Assembly: GCF_947241125.1 (NCBI RefSeq)
Contig: NZ_OX365700.1
Coordinates: 2,698,001-2,762,000, forward strand
Length of the DNA: 64,000 nt
From: Nitrospira tepida
GTDB lineage: Bacteria > Nitrospirota > Nitrospiria > Nitrospirales > Nitrospiraceae
Reading direction: 5' to 3'
How positions within the stretch are numbered: the first letter of the stretch is position 1; each line of letters starts with the position of its first letter. The notes beneath the pieces were generated by a model. The model did no database searches, was not told the origin of the DNA, and worked only from the letters and a program-made list of their open reading frames with translations. Below are positions 7,167 through 18,618 of the stretch, piece by piece. A program made the position numbers and the translations under genes.

Positions 7167-8582
7167 ATGCATATCATCACGGTCGGTCTCAGCCATAAAA
7201 CCGCCCCCGTTGAAATCCGTGAACGGCTCGCCGTGCCGGAAAGCCGCCTGGGCGAGGCCCTGACGAGACTCTGTTCCTATCCCGGCATCAAAGAAGGCCT
7301 GCTCCTGTCGACCTGCAACCGGGTGGAAGTATACGCCGTCGTCGATGCCGTCGATGCCGGCTACCACCGCGTGCAGGAGTTCCTGGCCGACACGCATCTC
7401 TCGCTCTCCTCCGAGCAACTGACCCCGCATCTCTATTGGCATACGGGCGATCGGGCGATCGCCCACCTGTTTCGCGTGGCGTCGAGCCTCGACTCGATGA
7501 TCGTCGGGGAATCTCAGATTCTTGGACAGATCAAGGAGGCCTATGACGCGGCCTTGACTCATAAAGCCACCGGCGTCGTCTTGAACAAGGTGGTCAAGAA
7601 GGCGATATCCGTGGCCAAGCGGGTCCGCACCGAGACCAAAATCGCCGAAACCGCCGTCTCGGTCAGTTACGCCGCCGTCGAGCTGGCGAAGAAGATCTTT
7701 TCGAATCTCAGCGAGCGGACCGTGTTGCTTGTCGGGGCGGGGGAAATGGCCAAACTGGCCGCCAAACATTTCGTGGCCCAAGGTGTGCGGCACATCCGCG
7801 TGACCACGCGCAACCCGGTCAATGCCATCGAGTTGGCCAAGCGGTTCAACGGAGTTCCGGTGCCATTCGATGATTTTCCGACCGAAATGATCGCCTCGGA
7901 CATTTTGCTCTGCTCGACCGGCGCCTCGCACTACCTGATCACGCCCGAGCAGGTGCAGCATGCCGTCCGGCAACGGATGAACCGCCCGATTTTCCTGATC
8001 GACATTTCCGTCCCCCGCAATATTGATCCGGCGGTCCGGCACATCGACAACGCCTTCCTCTTCGACATCGACGATCTGAAGCTGCGCGTCGAGCAGAATC
8101 GCGAAGAGCGGCTGCGCGAGGCGGAGAAAGCCGAATCGATGGTGGCCGAAGAAGTCGGCGTGTTGCAGCAATGGATGAAATCGTTGGAGGTGACCCCGAC
8201 GATCGTGGCGCTGCGCAGCAAGGCCGACGCGGTCAAGAAGGCCGAGATGGAGCGCCTGCAAGCCCGCCTGAACCAACTGTCTCCGCAAGATCAGGAAATG
8301 GTGGAGTCCCTCGCCTCCGCCATCGTCAACAAGCTCCTGCACGGCACGATGGTCACCTTGAAGGCCGAGGCGGATTCCTCCTCCGGTGCTTTGTTTGTCG
8401 AGGCGGCGCGAAGATTTTTCAATCTCGAAGAGGCGGCCGGATCAGTCCGGACCTCGGCTCGATGCACCCGCCCGGAGGCGATTTCCGGCCAGACGGAAGA
8501 GGAGGCCTCCTACCGTGCCCAGAACGAGGAGAACGACAGGATGCGTGCGGACCAGCCGGTGCGTCTGCGGCAACCATCATGA
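7167..8582 (+). CDS. hemA: Glutamyl-tRNA reductase
   Basis: A 471-residue enzyme for the first committed step of C5-pathway haem synthesis, converting glutamyl-tRNA to glutamate-1-semialdehyde with NADPH. The N-terminal catalytic domain has the nucleophile Cys50 in LLLSTCNRVEVYA. It is followed by GESQILGQIKEAY, the NADP Rossmann domain (VLLVGAGEMAKLAAKHF) and the C-terminal dimerisation helices. The tail after about residue 425 is hydrophilic and slightly longer than usual. The start overlaps the end of the ccsA/hemX reading region by a 1-nt gap. Confidence 0.97.
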   Translation: MHIITVGLSHKTAPVEIRERLAVPESRLGEALTRLCSYPGIKEGLLLSTCNRVEVYAVVDAVDAGYHRVQEFLADTHLSLSSEQLTPHLYWHTGDRAIAHLFRVASSLDSMIVGESQILGQIKEAYDAALTHKATGVVLNKVVKKAISVAKRVRTETKIAETAVSVSYAAVELAKKIFSNLSERTVLLVGAGEMAKLAAKHFVAQGVRHIRVTTRNPVNAIELAKRFNGVPVPFDDFPTEMIASDILLCSTGASHYLITPEQVQHAVRQRMNRPIFLIDISVPRNIDPAVRHIDNAFLFDIDDLKLRVEQNREERLREAEKAESMVAEEVGVLQQWMKSLEVTPTIVALRSKADAVKKAEMERLQARLNQLSPQDQEMVESLASAIVNKLLHGTMVTLKAEADSSSGALFVEAARRFFNLEEAAGSVRTSARCTRPEAISGQTEEEASYRAQNEENDRMRADQPVRLRQPS

Positions 8583-8772
8583 GAGAGGTGGATCACGAGG
8601 CTGCTCCTCATCTTCTTCAACGACCGGAAAACTGGACCGGCCAGGAACCGTCTTCATCATGACCTCGGTGCTCCAATCACCCGCAGCTTGAACCGCCGCC
8701 CTGTGACCCATCATCGATGAGCAACCGAGGCGCACAGATTCAGGAGCGACCCAGTCCGCCTGGGAGAACCGC

Positions 8773-9714
8773 ATGACTCTGCAATCGCGCCAACCACTCG
8801 TGCTCGGCACCCGCGCCAGCAAGCTCGCCCTGCAACAGAGTCGTTGGGTGGCGGAGCAGGTCATGAACCTGAACCCCGGCCTGCGGGTGGAATTGAAGGA
8901 AATTCGGACATCCGGCGATAAGATCCTCGACGTGCCGCTGGCCAAGATCGGCGGGAAGGGCTTGTTCGTCAAGGAAATCGAGGATGCGCTGCTCGCGAGG
9001 GACATCGACTTCGCCGTCCATAGCATGAAGGACGTGCCCACCCAGTTGCCCGACGGACTCGACATCGTCTGTGTGCCGCCGCGTGAAGATCCTCGCGACG
9101 CCCTGATCGCCCGCGAGGTCAAGCGCTTCGAAGACCTGCCGTGCGGCGCCACGATCGGCACGAGCAGCCTGAGGCGTCAGGCCCAATTGCTCCATCACCG
9201 ACCGGACCTTGTGGTTGAGATGTTGCGGGGCAACCTCGACACCCGCCTTCGCAAACTGCGCGAGGGCCTCTATGACGCGATCGTCCTCGCCGCTGCGGGG
9301 CTGAAGCGTTTGGGTTGGCAGGAGCAGGTGACTCAGTACCTGCCGGTCGAGATCAGCCTGCCGGCCATCGGCCAGGGGGCCCTGGGGATCGAGGCCAGGC
9401 GGGACGATGCCTTTGTCGTCTCTATCCTGGCGAGGCTGGAAGATGCCGCCGCCCGTTCGGCCGTGACGGCCGAACGGGCCCTGCTCCATCGTCTGGAAGG
9501 AGGGTGCCAGGTCCCCATCGCCGGCCATGCTTCGCTTCAGGGAGACCGCCTCCGGCTGGCGGCCTTGGTCGGACGGGTCGATGGCTCACGGCTGGTTCAC
9601 GATCAACTGGAAGGACCGCTGTCGGACGCGTCCCGGATCGGAGCCGAGCTGGCCGAGCGTCTGCTGCGGCAAGGAGCCCGTGAGATCCTGGATCAGATTT
9701 ACGGAAGGACGTGA
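8773..9714 (+). CDS. hemC: Porphobilinogen deaminase (hydroxymethylbilane synthase)
   Basis: A 313-residue cytoplasmic enzyme that polymerises four porphobilinogens into hydroxymethylbilane. Visible motifs are LGTRASKLALQQS, the KDVPTQLPDG substrate loop, GTSSLRRQAQL, and the dipyrromethane-cofactor cysteine Cys245 in LEGGCQVPIAGHA. A 190-bp gap without a visible promoter or gene separates it from hemA. The stop overlaps the next start as GTGA. Confidence 0.98.
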   Translation: MTLQSRQPLVLGTRASKLALQQSRWVAEQVMNLNPGLRVELKEIRTSGDKILDVPLAKIGGKGLFVKEIEDALLARDIDFAVHSMKDVPTQLPDGLDIVCVPPREDPRDALIAREVKRFEDLPCGATIGTSSLRRQAQLLHHRPDLVVEMLRGNLDTRLRKLREGLYDAIVLAAAGLKRLGWQEQVTQYLPVEISLPAIGQGALGIEARRDDAFVVSILARLEDAAARSAVTAERALLHRLEGGCQVPIAGHASLQGDRLRLAALVGRVDGSRLVHDQLEGPLSDASRIGAELAERLLRQGAREILDQIYGRT

Positions 9715-11273
9715 GGTTCGTGGGAGCCATAGCAGGAAAAATCTACCTTGTCGGCGCAGGCCCCGGAGACCCAGGTTTGCTGACCTTGAAGGGGAAACAT
9801 TGTCTCGAGCAGGCAGACTCGGTGTTCTACGATTACCTGGCCAATCCCTCCCTGCTCGATTATGCGCGTCCGAATGCGGAACGGATCTATGTCGGCCGGC
9901 GGGGGCGAGGGGCCTATCTGGACCAGCAGGAGATCAACCGCTTGATTATCGCGAATGCCCGGGAGGGGAAGATTGTCGTGCGGCTGAAAGGCGGCGATCC
10001 CTTCGTCTTTGGACGGGGTGGGGAGGAGGCGGAGGCGGTGGCGGCGGCTGGCTTGCCTTTTGAAATCGTCCCCGGCGTAACCTCCGCCACCGCCGTCCCG
10101 GCCTATGCCGGCATTCCCGTCACGCATCGGACCCTGGCCTCTACCGTCGCCTTCGTCACAGGCCACGAGGATCCGAACAAGGAAACGGAACTGTTGGAAT
10201 GGCCCAAGCTCGCCACGGCGCAGGGAACCCTCGTGTTTCTGATGGGCCTGAAGAATCTCCCCCTGATCGTCGATCGTCTGATCAAAGAAGGCCGCTCCGC
10301 TGAGACCCCCGTCGCCTTGATTCACTGGGGTTCCTGGCCCAAGCAACGGACCGTCACCGGGACGCTCCGGGACATCGTCGCCAAGGGCCAGGCCGCCGGG
10401 CTCGAACCTCCGACCACGGTCGTCATCGGCGAGGTCGTCCGCCTGCGGGATCAACTGAACTGGTTTGAGCGGCAGCCGCTGTTCGGCAAGCGCATTCTCG
10501 TCACCAGGGCCAAGGAGCAGGCGGGAGAATTTTCCCGCTTGATCACCGCCCAGGGAGGGGAGCCGGTGGAATGTCCGACGATCGAGATCGCCGCGCCTCC
10601 GACCTGGGAGGCGCTTGACCAGGCGATCGACCAGCTCGCGTCGGTCGATTGGCTGGTCTTTACCAGCATGAATGGGATTGCACCTTTCATGAATCGGTTG
10701 TACAAACACGGGCGGGATGTCCGGGCCTTGGCGTCCGTGAAGATCTGTTGCATCGGCCCCCGCACCGCCCAGGAGCTGAGGCAGTACGGCCTGCAAGCGG
10801 ACCTGGTTCCGGACGAGTACCAGGCCGAAGGCCTGATCGAGTCGTTCCGGCGGATCGGCGTGAAGGGCCGGCGGATTCTGATCCCCCGCGCGGAGGTGGC
10901 GCGCGAGATGCTGCCAGCCGAGTTGACGGCAATGGGGGCGGAAGTCACGGTGGTACCGGTGTACCGGACGGTAAAGCCCGAAGCCGACACGGCTCGGTTG
11001 ACGAAGCGGTTGGCCGACAGGACGATCGACATGCTCACCTTTACCAGCTCGTCCACCGTGCGCAATTTTGCGAGCCTCTTCGAGTCGCCTGAAGAGATGG
11101 TTCGGCTCACGCAGGGCGTCCCGGTCGCCTGCATCGGTCCGATCACGGCGGACACGGCCCGCGAGCTGGGGCTGTCGGTGACGATTCAGGCCGGAGAGAA
11201 CACAATTCCGGCGTTGGCCGAGGCCATTGTGGAATACTATGGGGAATCTGTGCCTGACAGGTCGAAGACCTAA
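9711..11273 (+). CDS. cobA-hemD: Fused uroporphyrinogen-III C-methyltransferase / uroporphyrinogen-III synthase
   Basis: A 520-residue bifunctional protein. Residues about 8-255 are a SAM-dependent uroporphyrinogen-III methyltransferase (VGAGPGDPGLLTLKG at 14-28, LKGGDPFVFGRGGEE, PGVTSATAVPAYAGIP). Residues about 265-510 are uroporphyrinogen-III synthase (KRILVTRAKEQAGEFS, WLVFTSMNGI, FTSSSTVRNF). The fusion makes the tetrapyrrole ring and diverts it toward precorrin-2, and so toward sirohaem, haem d1 or cobalamin. A GTG start at 9711 overlaps the hemC stop. Confidence 0.96.
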   Translation: MRFVGAIAGKIYLVGAGPGDPGLLTLKGKHCLEQADSVFYDYLANPSLLDYARPNAERIYVGRRGRGAYLDQQEINRLIIANAREGKIVVRLKGGDPFVFGRGGEEAEAVAAAGLPFEIVPGVTSATAVPAYAGIPVTHRTLASTVAFVTGHEDPNKETELLEWPKLATAQGTLVFLMGLKNLPLIVDRLIKEGRSAETPVALIHWGSWPKQRTVTGTLRDIVAKGQAAGLEPPTTVVIGEVVRLRDQLNWFERQPLFGKRILVTRAKEQAGEFSRLITAQGGEPVECPTIEIAAPPTWEALDQAIDQLASVDWLVFTSMNGIAPFMNRLYKHGRDVRALASVKICCIGPRTAQELRQYGLQADLVPDEYQAEGLIESFRRIGVKGRRILIPRAEVAREMLPAELTAMGAEVTVVPVYRTVKPEADTARLTKRLADRTIDMLTFTSSSTVRNFASLFESPEEMVRLTQGVPVACIGPITADTARELGLSVTIQAGENTIPALAEAIVEYYGESVPDRSKT

Positions 11274-11326
11274 CGCGAAGCGGTGGACGTGAACTGATTT
11301 CCTTACAGACCAAGGAGGGGGACAGT

Positions 11327-11728
11327 ATGGTTCCAGTGAAGTCGTTTATGATTCCTGCGGAAAAATTCGTGACCGTCGGCCGTGACACGGACGTGAAGAC
11401 CGCGGCCGTCATGATGCGCGACCGCAACATCGGAAGCCTGATGGTCACCAGAGGGGGCGATTCCAAAGATGTGATCGGCATCGTGACCGATACCGACATG
11501 GTCCGCCGCGTCCTGGCCACCGCCGCGGATACCGCCAAGACGACGGTGGAAATGATCATGTCGGCGCCGATCCTGACGATCGATGAGAACAAGACGCTTT
11601 TGGACGCCAACGACATGATGGCCCAATCGCACCTGCGACACCTGGGGGTGTCACGGGGCGGCAAACTTGTGGGTATGATCTCGGTCCGTGATCTCGTCGT
11701 GTTCCTCACCAACTTGCCCAGGAAGTAA
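11327..11728 (+). CDS. CBS-domain pair protein
   Basis: A 133-residue stand-alone CBS-pair (Bateman module). The two CBS motifs span about residues 6-62 and 75-131, each with the characteristic turn (VMMRDRNIGSLMV and MAQSHLRHLGVSR) and a GIVTDTDMVRRVL-type ending. Such modules bind adenine nucleotides or SAM and regulate partner proteins. It lies between the cobA-hemD fusion and hemB with a strong AAGGAGGGGG ribosome-binding site, and its stop is 4 nt before the hemB start. A regulatory link to tetrapyrrole synthesis is inferred from position only. Confidence 0.9.
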   Translation: MVPVKSFMIPAEKFVTVGRDTDVKTAAVMMRDRNIGSLMVTRGGDSKDVIGIVTDTDMVRRVLATAADTAKTTVEMIMSAPILTIDENKTLLDANDMMAQSHLRHLGVSRGGKLVGMISVRDLVVFLTNLPRK

Positions 11729-11732
11729 TCCG

Positions 11733-12710
11733 ATGCCGTTTCCTTCCGAACGTCTTCGCCGCCTCCGGACGACCGAACCGATCCGGCGGATGGTGCGGGA
11801 AACCAGCCTGAACCCGGCAGACCTGATCTACCCCCTGTTTGTTCGGAGCGGGCAGGGGAGGCAGGACCCGATCGCCTCGATGCCGGGCCAGTACCGGCGG
11901 TCGATTGACTTGCTGATCAAGGAGGCGGCGGAGGCACAGCAACTGGGCATTCCCGCCGTCATTCTTTTCGGGATTCCGGACAGCAAAGACGAGCGGGGCA
12001 CTTCGGGGCTGGACCCCAACGGGATTGTGCCGCAGGCCGTCCGAGCCCTCAAGGACCAGGTACCGGGCCTGTTGGTGATCACCGATGTCTGCATCGACGA
12101 ATACACCTCGCACGGACATTGCGGGATCGTTCGAGAGGGAAAAATTCTCAACGACGAAACGCTCGATTGCCTGCAAACCATGGCCCTGGCCCACGCCCAA
12201 GCGGGGGCGGATATGGTGGCCCCTTCCGACATGATGGACGGGCGGGTCGGGGCGATCCGTGAGGCATTGGATCGAGCCGGGTTTGAGGATCTTCCGATCA
12301 TGGCCTATTCGGCCAAGTACGCGTCCTGTCTCTACGCTCCGTTTCGGGAGGCGGCGGACTCCAGCCCTTCGTTCGGCGACCGCCAGTCCTATCAGATGGA
12401 CCCGGCGAACCACCGGGAGGCGATGAGGGAGCTCCAATTGGACGTAGCCGAAGGAGCCGATATTCTCATGGTTAAGCCGGCCCTTCCGTATCTGGACATC
12501 ATCGCCGCAGCCCGTGCGACCTATCCCCATCCGATCGCGGCCTATCAAGTCAGCGGCGAGTACAGCATGATCAAGGCCGCCGCCCAGGCGGGCTGGTTAG
12601 ATGAGGCGCGCGCCATGCTGGAGTCGCTGGTCAGCATCAAACGGGCAGGGGCCGACCTCATCCTGACTTATTTCGCGAAGGATGCTGCACGCCGCTTGCT
12701 TGCCGGATGA
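11733..12710 (+). CDS. hemB: Delta-aminolevulinic acid dehydratase (porphobilinogen synthase)
   Basis: A 325-residue enzyme condensing two aminolevulinates to porphobilinogen. The Schiff-base lysines are Lys195 (AYSAKYAS) and Lys248 (LMVKPALPYLD). The metal-site segment reads DVCIDEYTSHGHCG, with Cys120, Asp122 and Cys130 where classical zinc enzymes have three cysteines. The ATG at 11733 is chosen over an upstream in-frame start because the family begins at this point. Together with hemA, hemC and hemD it completes the path from glutamyl-tRNA to uroporphyrinogen, apart from hemL, which is not in the window. The stop overlaps ribF. Confidence 0.97.
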   Translation: MPFPSERLRRLRTTEPIRRMVRETSLNPADLIYPLFVRSGQGRQDPIASMPGQYRRSIDLLIKEAAEAQQLGIPAVILFGIPDSKDERGTSGLDPNGIVPQAVRALKDQVPGLLVITDVCIDEYTSHGHCGIVREGKILNDETLDCLQTMALAHAQAGADMVAPSDMMDGRVGAIREALDRAGFEDLPIMAYSAKYASCLYAPFREAADSSPSFGDRQSYQMDPANHREAMRELQLDVAEGADILMVKPALPYLDIIAAARATYPHPIAAYQVSGEYSMIKAAAQAGWLDEARAMLESLVSIKRAGADLILTYFAKDAARRLLAG

Positions 12711-13678
12711 CCATGCACGTCATCCGGAACCTCACGGGATATCAGCCGTCGTCCTATCCGGTCGCCACGATCGGCAACTTTGATGGGCAACACCGGGGAC
12801 ACCAGGCCCTGCTACGCAGCGTGGTCGAGCGGGCCCGGGAGACCGGCGGCCGGGCCCTGGTGATCACCTTCGATCCCCATCCGGTCCGTATCCTGGCTCC
12901 CCATGTGGCCTTGAAATTTCTGACCTCTCCCGAGGAAAAACTGGCGGCCTTTGCCTCGACCGGCATCGACGAGGTCATCTTTTTGGAATTCTCGCCGGCT
13001 TTGGCGGAGCTGACGCCCGAGGCCTTTGTTCGGGACATCCTGGTGGCCCGGCTTTCCCTGCGGGAGCTCTTTGTTGGAGAACATTTCGCGTTCGGCAAGG
13101 GGCGCGCCGGCACCGTTGCCGACCTTCAACGGTTCGGCGCCCTGTATGGATTTTCCATCCACCCCATGAAGCCCGTGCTCTGGGAGGGGGGGATCATCAG
13201 TTCGACGAAGGTGCGCTCGGCGATTTTGGCTGGCCGGATGGAACTGGCGACGGACTACCTCGGCCGGCTCTATGCCCTAAGCGGCCTGGTCGAACAGGGG
13301 GACCAGCGGGGCCGGAGCCTTGGCTGGCCAACCGCCAACCTGGCCCTCCCGGCCGATCGCGTGGTGCCTCCGGATGGGGTGTATGCGGCGCTGACGGTTC
13401 ATGGCGCCCAGGTATTTGATTCGGTCGCCTACATTGGAACGAGGCCGACGTTCGAAACGAAGGGCGAGCGGATCCTGGAAGTCTACTTGCTCAACGAGCA
13501 GCGGACATTGTACGGTGAGCGCATTACGGTGCAGTTCGCTTCATATCTACGCGGCGATATGACGTTTCCGAGCCCCGACGCGCTCTCCCGCCAGATCCAG
13601 GAGGACGTGCAGCAGGCCGAAGCCCGTCTAAAAACGGTGCAGATCGAATATCGCAAATCGGCGGAACAATCAGCATGA
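12707..13678 (+). CDS. ribF: Bifunctional riboflavin kinase / FAD synthetase
   Basis: A 323-residue enzyme converting riboflavin to FMN and then FAD. The N-terminal nucleotidyltransferase domain carries ATIGNFDGQHRGHQALL (about residues 21-37) and ISSTKVRSAIL. The C-terminal kinase domain (about 185-315) carries GRSLGWPTANL. The ATG overlaps the hemB stop in an ATGA arrangement, and the stop likewise overlaps tilS. Confidence 0.97.
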   Translation: MTMHVIRNLTGYQPSSYPVATIGNFDGQHRGHQALLRSVVERARETGGRALVITFDPHPVRILAPHVALKFLTSPEEKLAAFASTGIDEVIFLEFSPALAELTPEAFVRDILVARLSLRELFVGEHFAFGKGRAGTVADLQRFGALYGFSIHPMKPVLWEGGIISSTKVRSAILAGRMELATDYLGRLYALSGLVEQGDQRGRSLGWPTANLALPADRVVPPDGVYAALTVHGAQVFDSVAYIGTRPTFETKGERILEVYLLNEQRTLYGERITVQFASYLRGDMTFPSPDALSRQIQEDVQQAEARLKTVQIEYRKSAEQSA

Positions 13679-15165
13679 CCCTCTCCGCCTGTGCCACTCG
13701 GACTCCCCCCTTGATCCGGCAGGTGATGCGGACCATTCGAACCCGTCGCCTGCTCGATCCCGGCGTGTCCCTCCTGGTGGCCCTGTCCGGCGGACCGGAC
13801 TCGGTGGCCTTGGTGGCCTGTCTTCATCACCTGGCTCCACGGTGGCATCTGCAACTGACGGCGGTGCATTTCAATTACGGGCTCCGCGGCCATGAATCGG
13901 ATGAGGACGAAGCGTTCGTGGCGGCTTTCTGCCGGCACAGAGCTATTCCGTTGCTGGTCGAACGGCCTCGACTCTCCCGCGACGCTCCCAGAGGACGCCG
14001 GTCGGTGCAGGAGATGGCCCGCGAGCTGCGGTATCGGCTGCTTGAAGAATTAGCCGCGCGCCATGGATGCGATCGCATCGCCCTCGGCCATACGGCCGAC
14101 GATCAGGCCGAAACCGTCCTCCTGTGGATGCTCCGGGGCGCGGGAACGACCGGCCTTGGCGGGATGCGACATGATCGGAGAGGGTCGCGCGTCCATTTCA
14201 TCCGTCCCCTGCTGGACTGTTCGCGAGAGGCGGTCCTCGCCTATCTCCAATCGGAAGGCCTGCCCTATCGGCGGGATTCCAGCAATCAATCCAGGGTCTA
14301 CCGGCGCAACCGCATCCGGCATGACGTGCTGCCGCTCTTAAAGGAGTTGAATCCCGCGATCCTCCGCGTGCTCTGCCGGCAGGCCGATCTGCTGGCCGAA
14401 GATGAGCACGTGCTCGAAGAGGAGACAGACCGCCATCTCTCGCGCTTGCTGATCAAACGGGAACCGGCTCTCCTTGCCGTCCAACGCGATGGCCTGCTTG
14501 CGTTGCCGACAGGCATCCAGCGCCGGATCATTCGTCGGCTCCTGCAAACACACCAGGCCGCCGGGAAAGTACCTTCGCTGAGACAGGTTTCGGCCGTGCT
14601 GAACGGTATCGTGCGGGCCCGGAACGGCGCCTCGTTTCGGATCGCCCGCGTGGTCATCACCAGAGATTCCGATCAGGTCATCGTGATCCCTGTCCCACCC
14701 GGCGATCCTGCAAACCGAAATCGCTCCAATACGATCGCTCTTTCATCGAATCCAACGACCTCGTTGCCCCTGGTGATTCCTTCAACCGTCACCTGGCCCC
14801 CGTCCAGCCAACGGATCGCCCTGCGATGGGAATCGTGGCAGCCGGAACAAGAGCTGTCGGTCGGGAAGGGCCGGTCTCTTTCCATGGCCTTCGACGCCGG
14901 CCGCTTCACCCATGCCCTCTCCCTTCGGTCCTGGCAGCCTGGGGACTCTCTGTGTCCGACCGGCATGGGCGGGCATCGAAAAAAACTCCAGGACCTCTTC
15001 ACGGACATGAAGATTCCACGCCACGACCGTGGCCGCCTGCCGATTCTTGTCGCACCGGAGGGGATTCTCTGGGTCGTCGGTTGCCGGGCCGACCACCGGT
15101 ACGTGCCCGACGCCAAGACAACGCAGGTGCTCATCGTTGAGGTCGAAACAGCAGTCGGTCAGTAG
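13675..15165 (+). CDS. tilS: tRNA(Ile)-lysidine synthetase
   Basis: A 496-residue cytoplasmic enzyme that puts lysidine on C34 of the AUA-reading tRNA-Ile, changing its specificity. The N-type ATP pyrophosphatase loop SGGPDS is at residues 38-43. The family motifs HxxDDQAETVL (LGHTADDQAETVLLW) and RRDSSNQSRVYRRNRIRHDVLP follow. The C-terminal TilS domain is present, with WQPGDSLCPTGM and GCRADHRY near the end. It is coupled to ribF by ATGA overlap and followed by hpt 9 bp later, the common tilS-hpt-ftsH order. Confidence 0.96.
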   Translation: MTLSACATRTPPLIRQVMRTIRTRRLLDPGVSLLVALSGGPDSVALVACLHHLAPRWHLQLTAVHFNYGLRGHESDEDEAFVAAFCRHRAIPLLVERPRLSRDAPRGRRSVQEMARELRYRLLEELAARHGCDRIALGHTADDQAETVLLWMLRGAGTTGLGGMRHDRRGSRVHFIRPLLDCSREAVLAYLQSEGLPYRRDSSNQSRVYRRNRIRHDVLPLLKELNPAILRVLCRQADLLAEDEHVLEEETDRHLSRLLIKREPALLAVQRDGLLALPTGIQRRIIRRLLQTHQAAGKVPSLRQVSAVLNGIVRARNGASFRIARVVITRDSDQVIVIPVPPGDPANRNRSNTIALSSNPTTSLPLVIPSTVTWPPSSQRIALRWESWQPEQELSVGKGRSLSMAFDAGRFTHALSLRSWQPGDSLCPTGMGGHRKKLQDLFTDMKIPRHDRGRLPILVAPEGILWVVGCRADHRYVPDAKTTQVLIVEVETAVGQ

Positions 15166-15174
15166 GGAGGGGAA

Positions 15175-15723
15175 ATGGAGCGGATGTTCGGTCGCCCGGT
15201 CGTCACGCAGGAACAAATGCGGGCCCGCATCAAGGAACTCGGCAAACAAATTTCCGAGGATTATGCGGGAAAGGATCTCGTCCTGGTGGGGGTCCTCAAG
15301 GGAGCCTATGCCTTCTATGCTGACCTGGCCCGGGCGATCAGGCTCCCGATGCGGGTCGATTTCATCGTCGTCAGGAGCTACGGCGCCGGGTCGAAAACCT
15401 CCGGCAAGGTCAAGCTGGTGTCGGATCTGACGGAGGAGATCAAAGGCCGAGACGTGTTGCTGGTGGAAGACATCGTGGATTCCGGATTGACGGCCTCCTA
15501 TCTCCTCAAGATCTTGACCAAACGGAAGCCTCGCTCGCTCCGCATCTGCACCTTGCTCAGCAAACCGGACCGGCGTCAAGTGCATCCGCCCGTCGATTAC
15601 GTGGGGTTCAATATCCCGAACCAATACGTGGTGGGGTACGGTCTCGATTACCAGCAGAAATACCGAAATCTGCCTTACTTGGTCGCGCTGGATCAGGTGG
15701 CGGAACTCGACCAGGAGTTATGA
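15175..15723 (+). CDS. hpt: Hypoxanthine phosphoribosyltransferase
   Basis: A 182-residue purine-salvage enzyme making IMP (and GMP) from free base and PRPP. The PRPP-binding signature VLLVEDIVDSGLTA is at residues 94-107, with GVLKGAYAFYADLAR near the N-terminus and the flexible-loop segment around RSYGAGSKTSGKV. It has a GGAGGGG ribosome-binding site and sits between tilS and ftsH as in many bacteria. Confidence 0.97.
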   Translation: MERMFGRPVVTQEQMRARIKELGKQISEDYAGKDLVLVGVLKGAYAFYADLARAIRLPMRVDFIVVRSYGAGSKTSGKVKLVSDLTEEIKGRDVLLVEDIVDSGLTASYLLKILTKRKPRSLRICTLLSKPDRRQVHPPVDYVGFNIPNQYVVGYGLDYQQKYRNLPYLVALDQVAELDQEL

Positions 15724-15821
15724 GGACGGTTGTCAGCCTCGGGTTCTGTATGTTAGCATTTCGCAGCGATAGCTCCGCACTCATCGCATAGCCGTCGTCT
15801 TGTGGTGTGAGGAGGGACTGA

Positions 15822-17633
<1,812 letters not shown>

Positions 17634-17640
17634 TCCCACT

Positions 17641-17677
17641 GCCGCGGTGCGGGAACGGACGATCCCCGCGCCGCGGC
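17641..17677 (+). terminator. Long GC-rich hairpin between ftsH and folP
   Basis: A 13-bp stem (17641-17653 with 17665-17677) with a single G-T-type mismatch and an 11-nt loop begins 7 bp after the ftsH stop. No T-run follows, so it is either a weak or factor-dependent terminator, or an mRNA-stabilising element at the ftsH 3' end. Confidence 0.5.
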
Positions 17678-17735
17678 CATACATTCGAACCCGGTCCTCC
17701 GCTCAACACCCTGACCACCCTCGGCGTTGCGGCCC

Positions 17736-18605
17736 ATGATGTCCCGGGTTCGACAGTCAGCTAATCGAATCCACGCCGGACAATTCTTGATCACGATCGA
17801 CCGGCCCTTGCTGGTGGGGATTCTCAACGTCACACCTGATTCCTTCTCCGACGGAGGTCAGTTTCGCTCGGATGATGAAGCCATCGCCCATGCCTTGAGG
17901 ATGGTCGAGGCCGGAGCCGCCATGCTCGACATCGGCGCTGAATCGTCGCGGCCGGGAGCCATTCCTGTCACCGAGGAGGAAGAAACCGCGCGGCTCATGC
18001 CGATGCTGGAGAAAATCGCCCGGCATTGTCGGGTGCCGATCTCGGTCGATACGACCAAGGCCGGCGTGGCCCGCCGTGCCATCGAGGCCGGCGCGAGCCT
18101 CATCAACGACATCAGCGCGCTGCGATTTGATCCCGCCATGGGGAAGTTGGCCGCCGAGACAGGCGCCGGCTTGGTCCTGATGCATATGCCGGGAACTCCG
18201 CAAACCATGCAGCAGCAGGCCTCCTATGCGGATGTCGTGCACGAGGTGACGGCCTACTTGACCGAACGCATGGCGGCGGCCGAAGCGATCGGCGTCAAGT
18301 CGGAGCAAATCGTGCTTGACCCGGGTTTCGGTTTTGGTAAGCTGGTGCCACACAATCTGGCCCTGCTGGACCGATTACCCGAACTGTGCGATCTCGGACG
18401 TCCGTTGTTCGTGGGCCTTTCGCGAAAGTCGTTCATCGGGCAGGTGACGGGTCGGCCGGTGAACGAGCGGGAATTCGGCACCGCCGCAGCCGTCGCCCTG
18501 GCCGTCGAGCGGGGCGCCAGCTTGCTTCGGGTTCACGATGTCGCTCACATGGCCGATGCGGTGAAGGTCGTGGAGGCGGTGATGCGCCAACGTGCTCAGA
18601 AATAA
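17736..18605 (+). CDS. folP: Dihydropteroate synthase
   Basis: An approximately 289-residue folate-pathway enzyme joining p-aminobenzoate to the pterin pyrophosphate. The signature [14 protein letters not shown] lies near residues 28-41, followed by [11 protein letters not shown], the [10 protein letters not shown] strand and LDPGFGFGK. The start is uncertain between adjacent ATG codons at 17736 and 17739, or a TTG at 17727. It is 13 bp upstream of glmM, and the folP-glmM pair is widely conserved. Confidence 0.96.
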   Translation: MMSRVRQSANRIHAGQFLITIDRPLLVGILNVTPDSFSDGGQFRSDDEAIAHALRMVEAGAAMLDIGAESSRPGAIPVTEEEETARLMPMLEKIARHCRVPISVDTTKAGVARRAIEAGASLINDISALRFDPAMGKLAAETGAGLVLMHMPGTPQTMQQQASYADVVHEVTAYLTERMAAAEAIGVKSEQIVLDPGFGFGKLVPHNLALLDRLPELCDLGRPLFVGLSRKSFIGQVTGRPVNEREFGTAAAVALAVERGASLLRVHDVAHMADAVKVVEAVMRQRAQK

Positions 18606-18618
18606 GGACGGGATCGCT

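Noticed and set aside
9699-10796. Long minus-strand open frame (365 codons) opposite cobA-hemD; similar long antisense frames opposite ftsH, glmM, the Wzx gene and asnB
   Set aside because: High-GC shadow frames: the products are Arg/Gly/Pro/His-rich without domains, and the sense-strand proteins are unmistakable.
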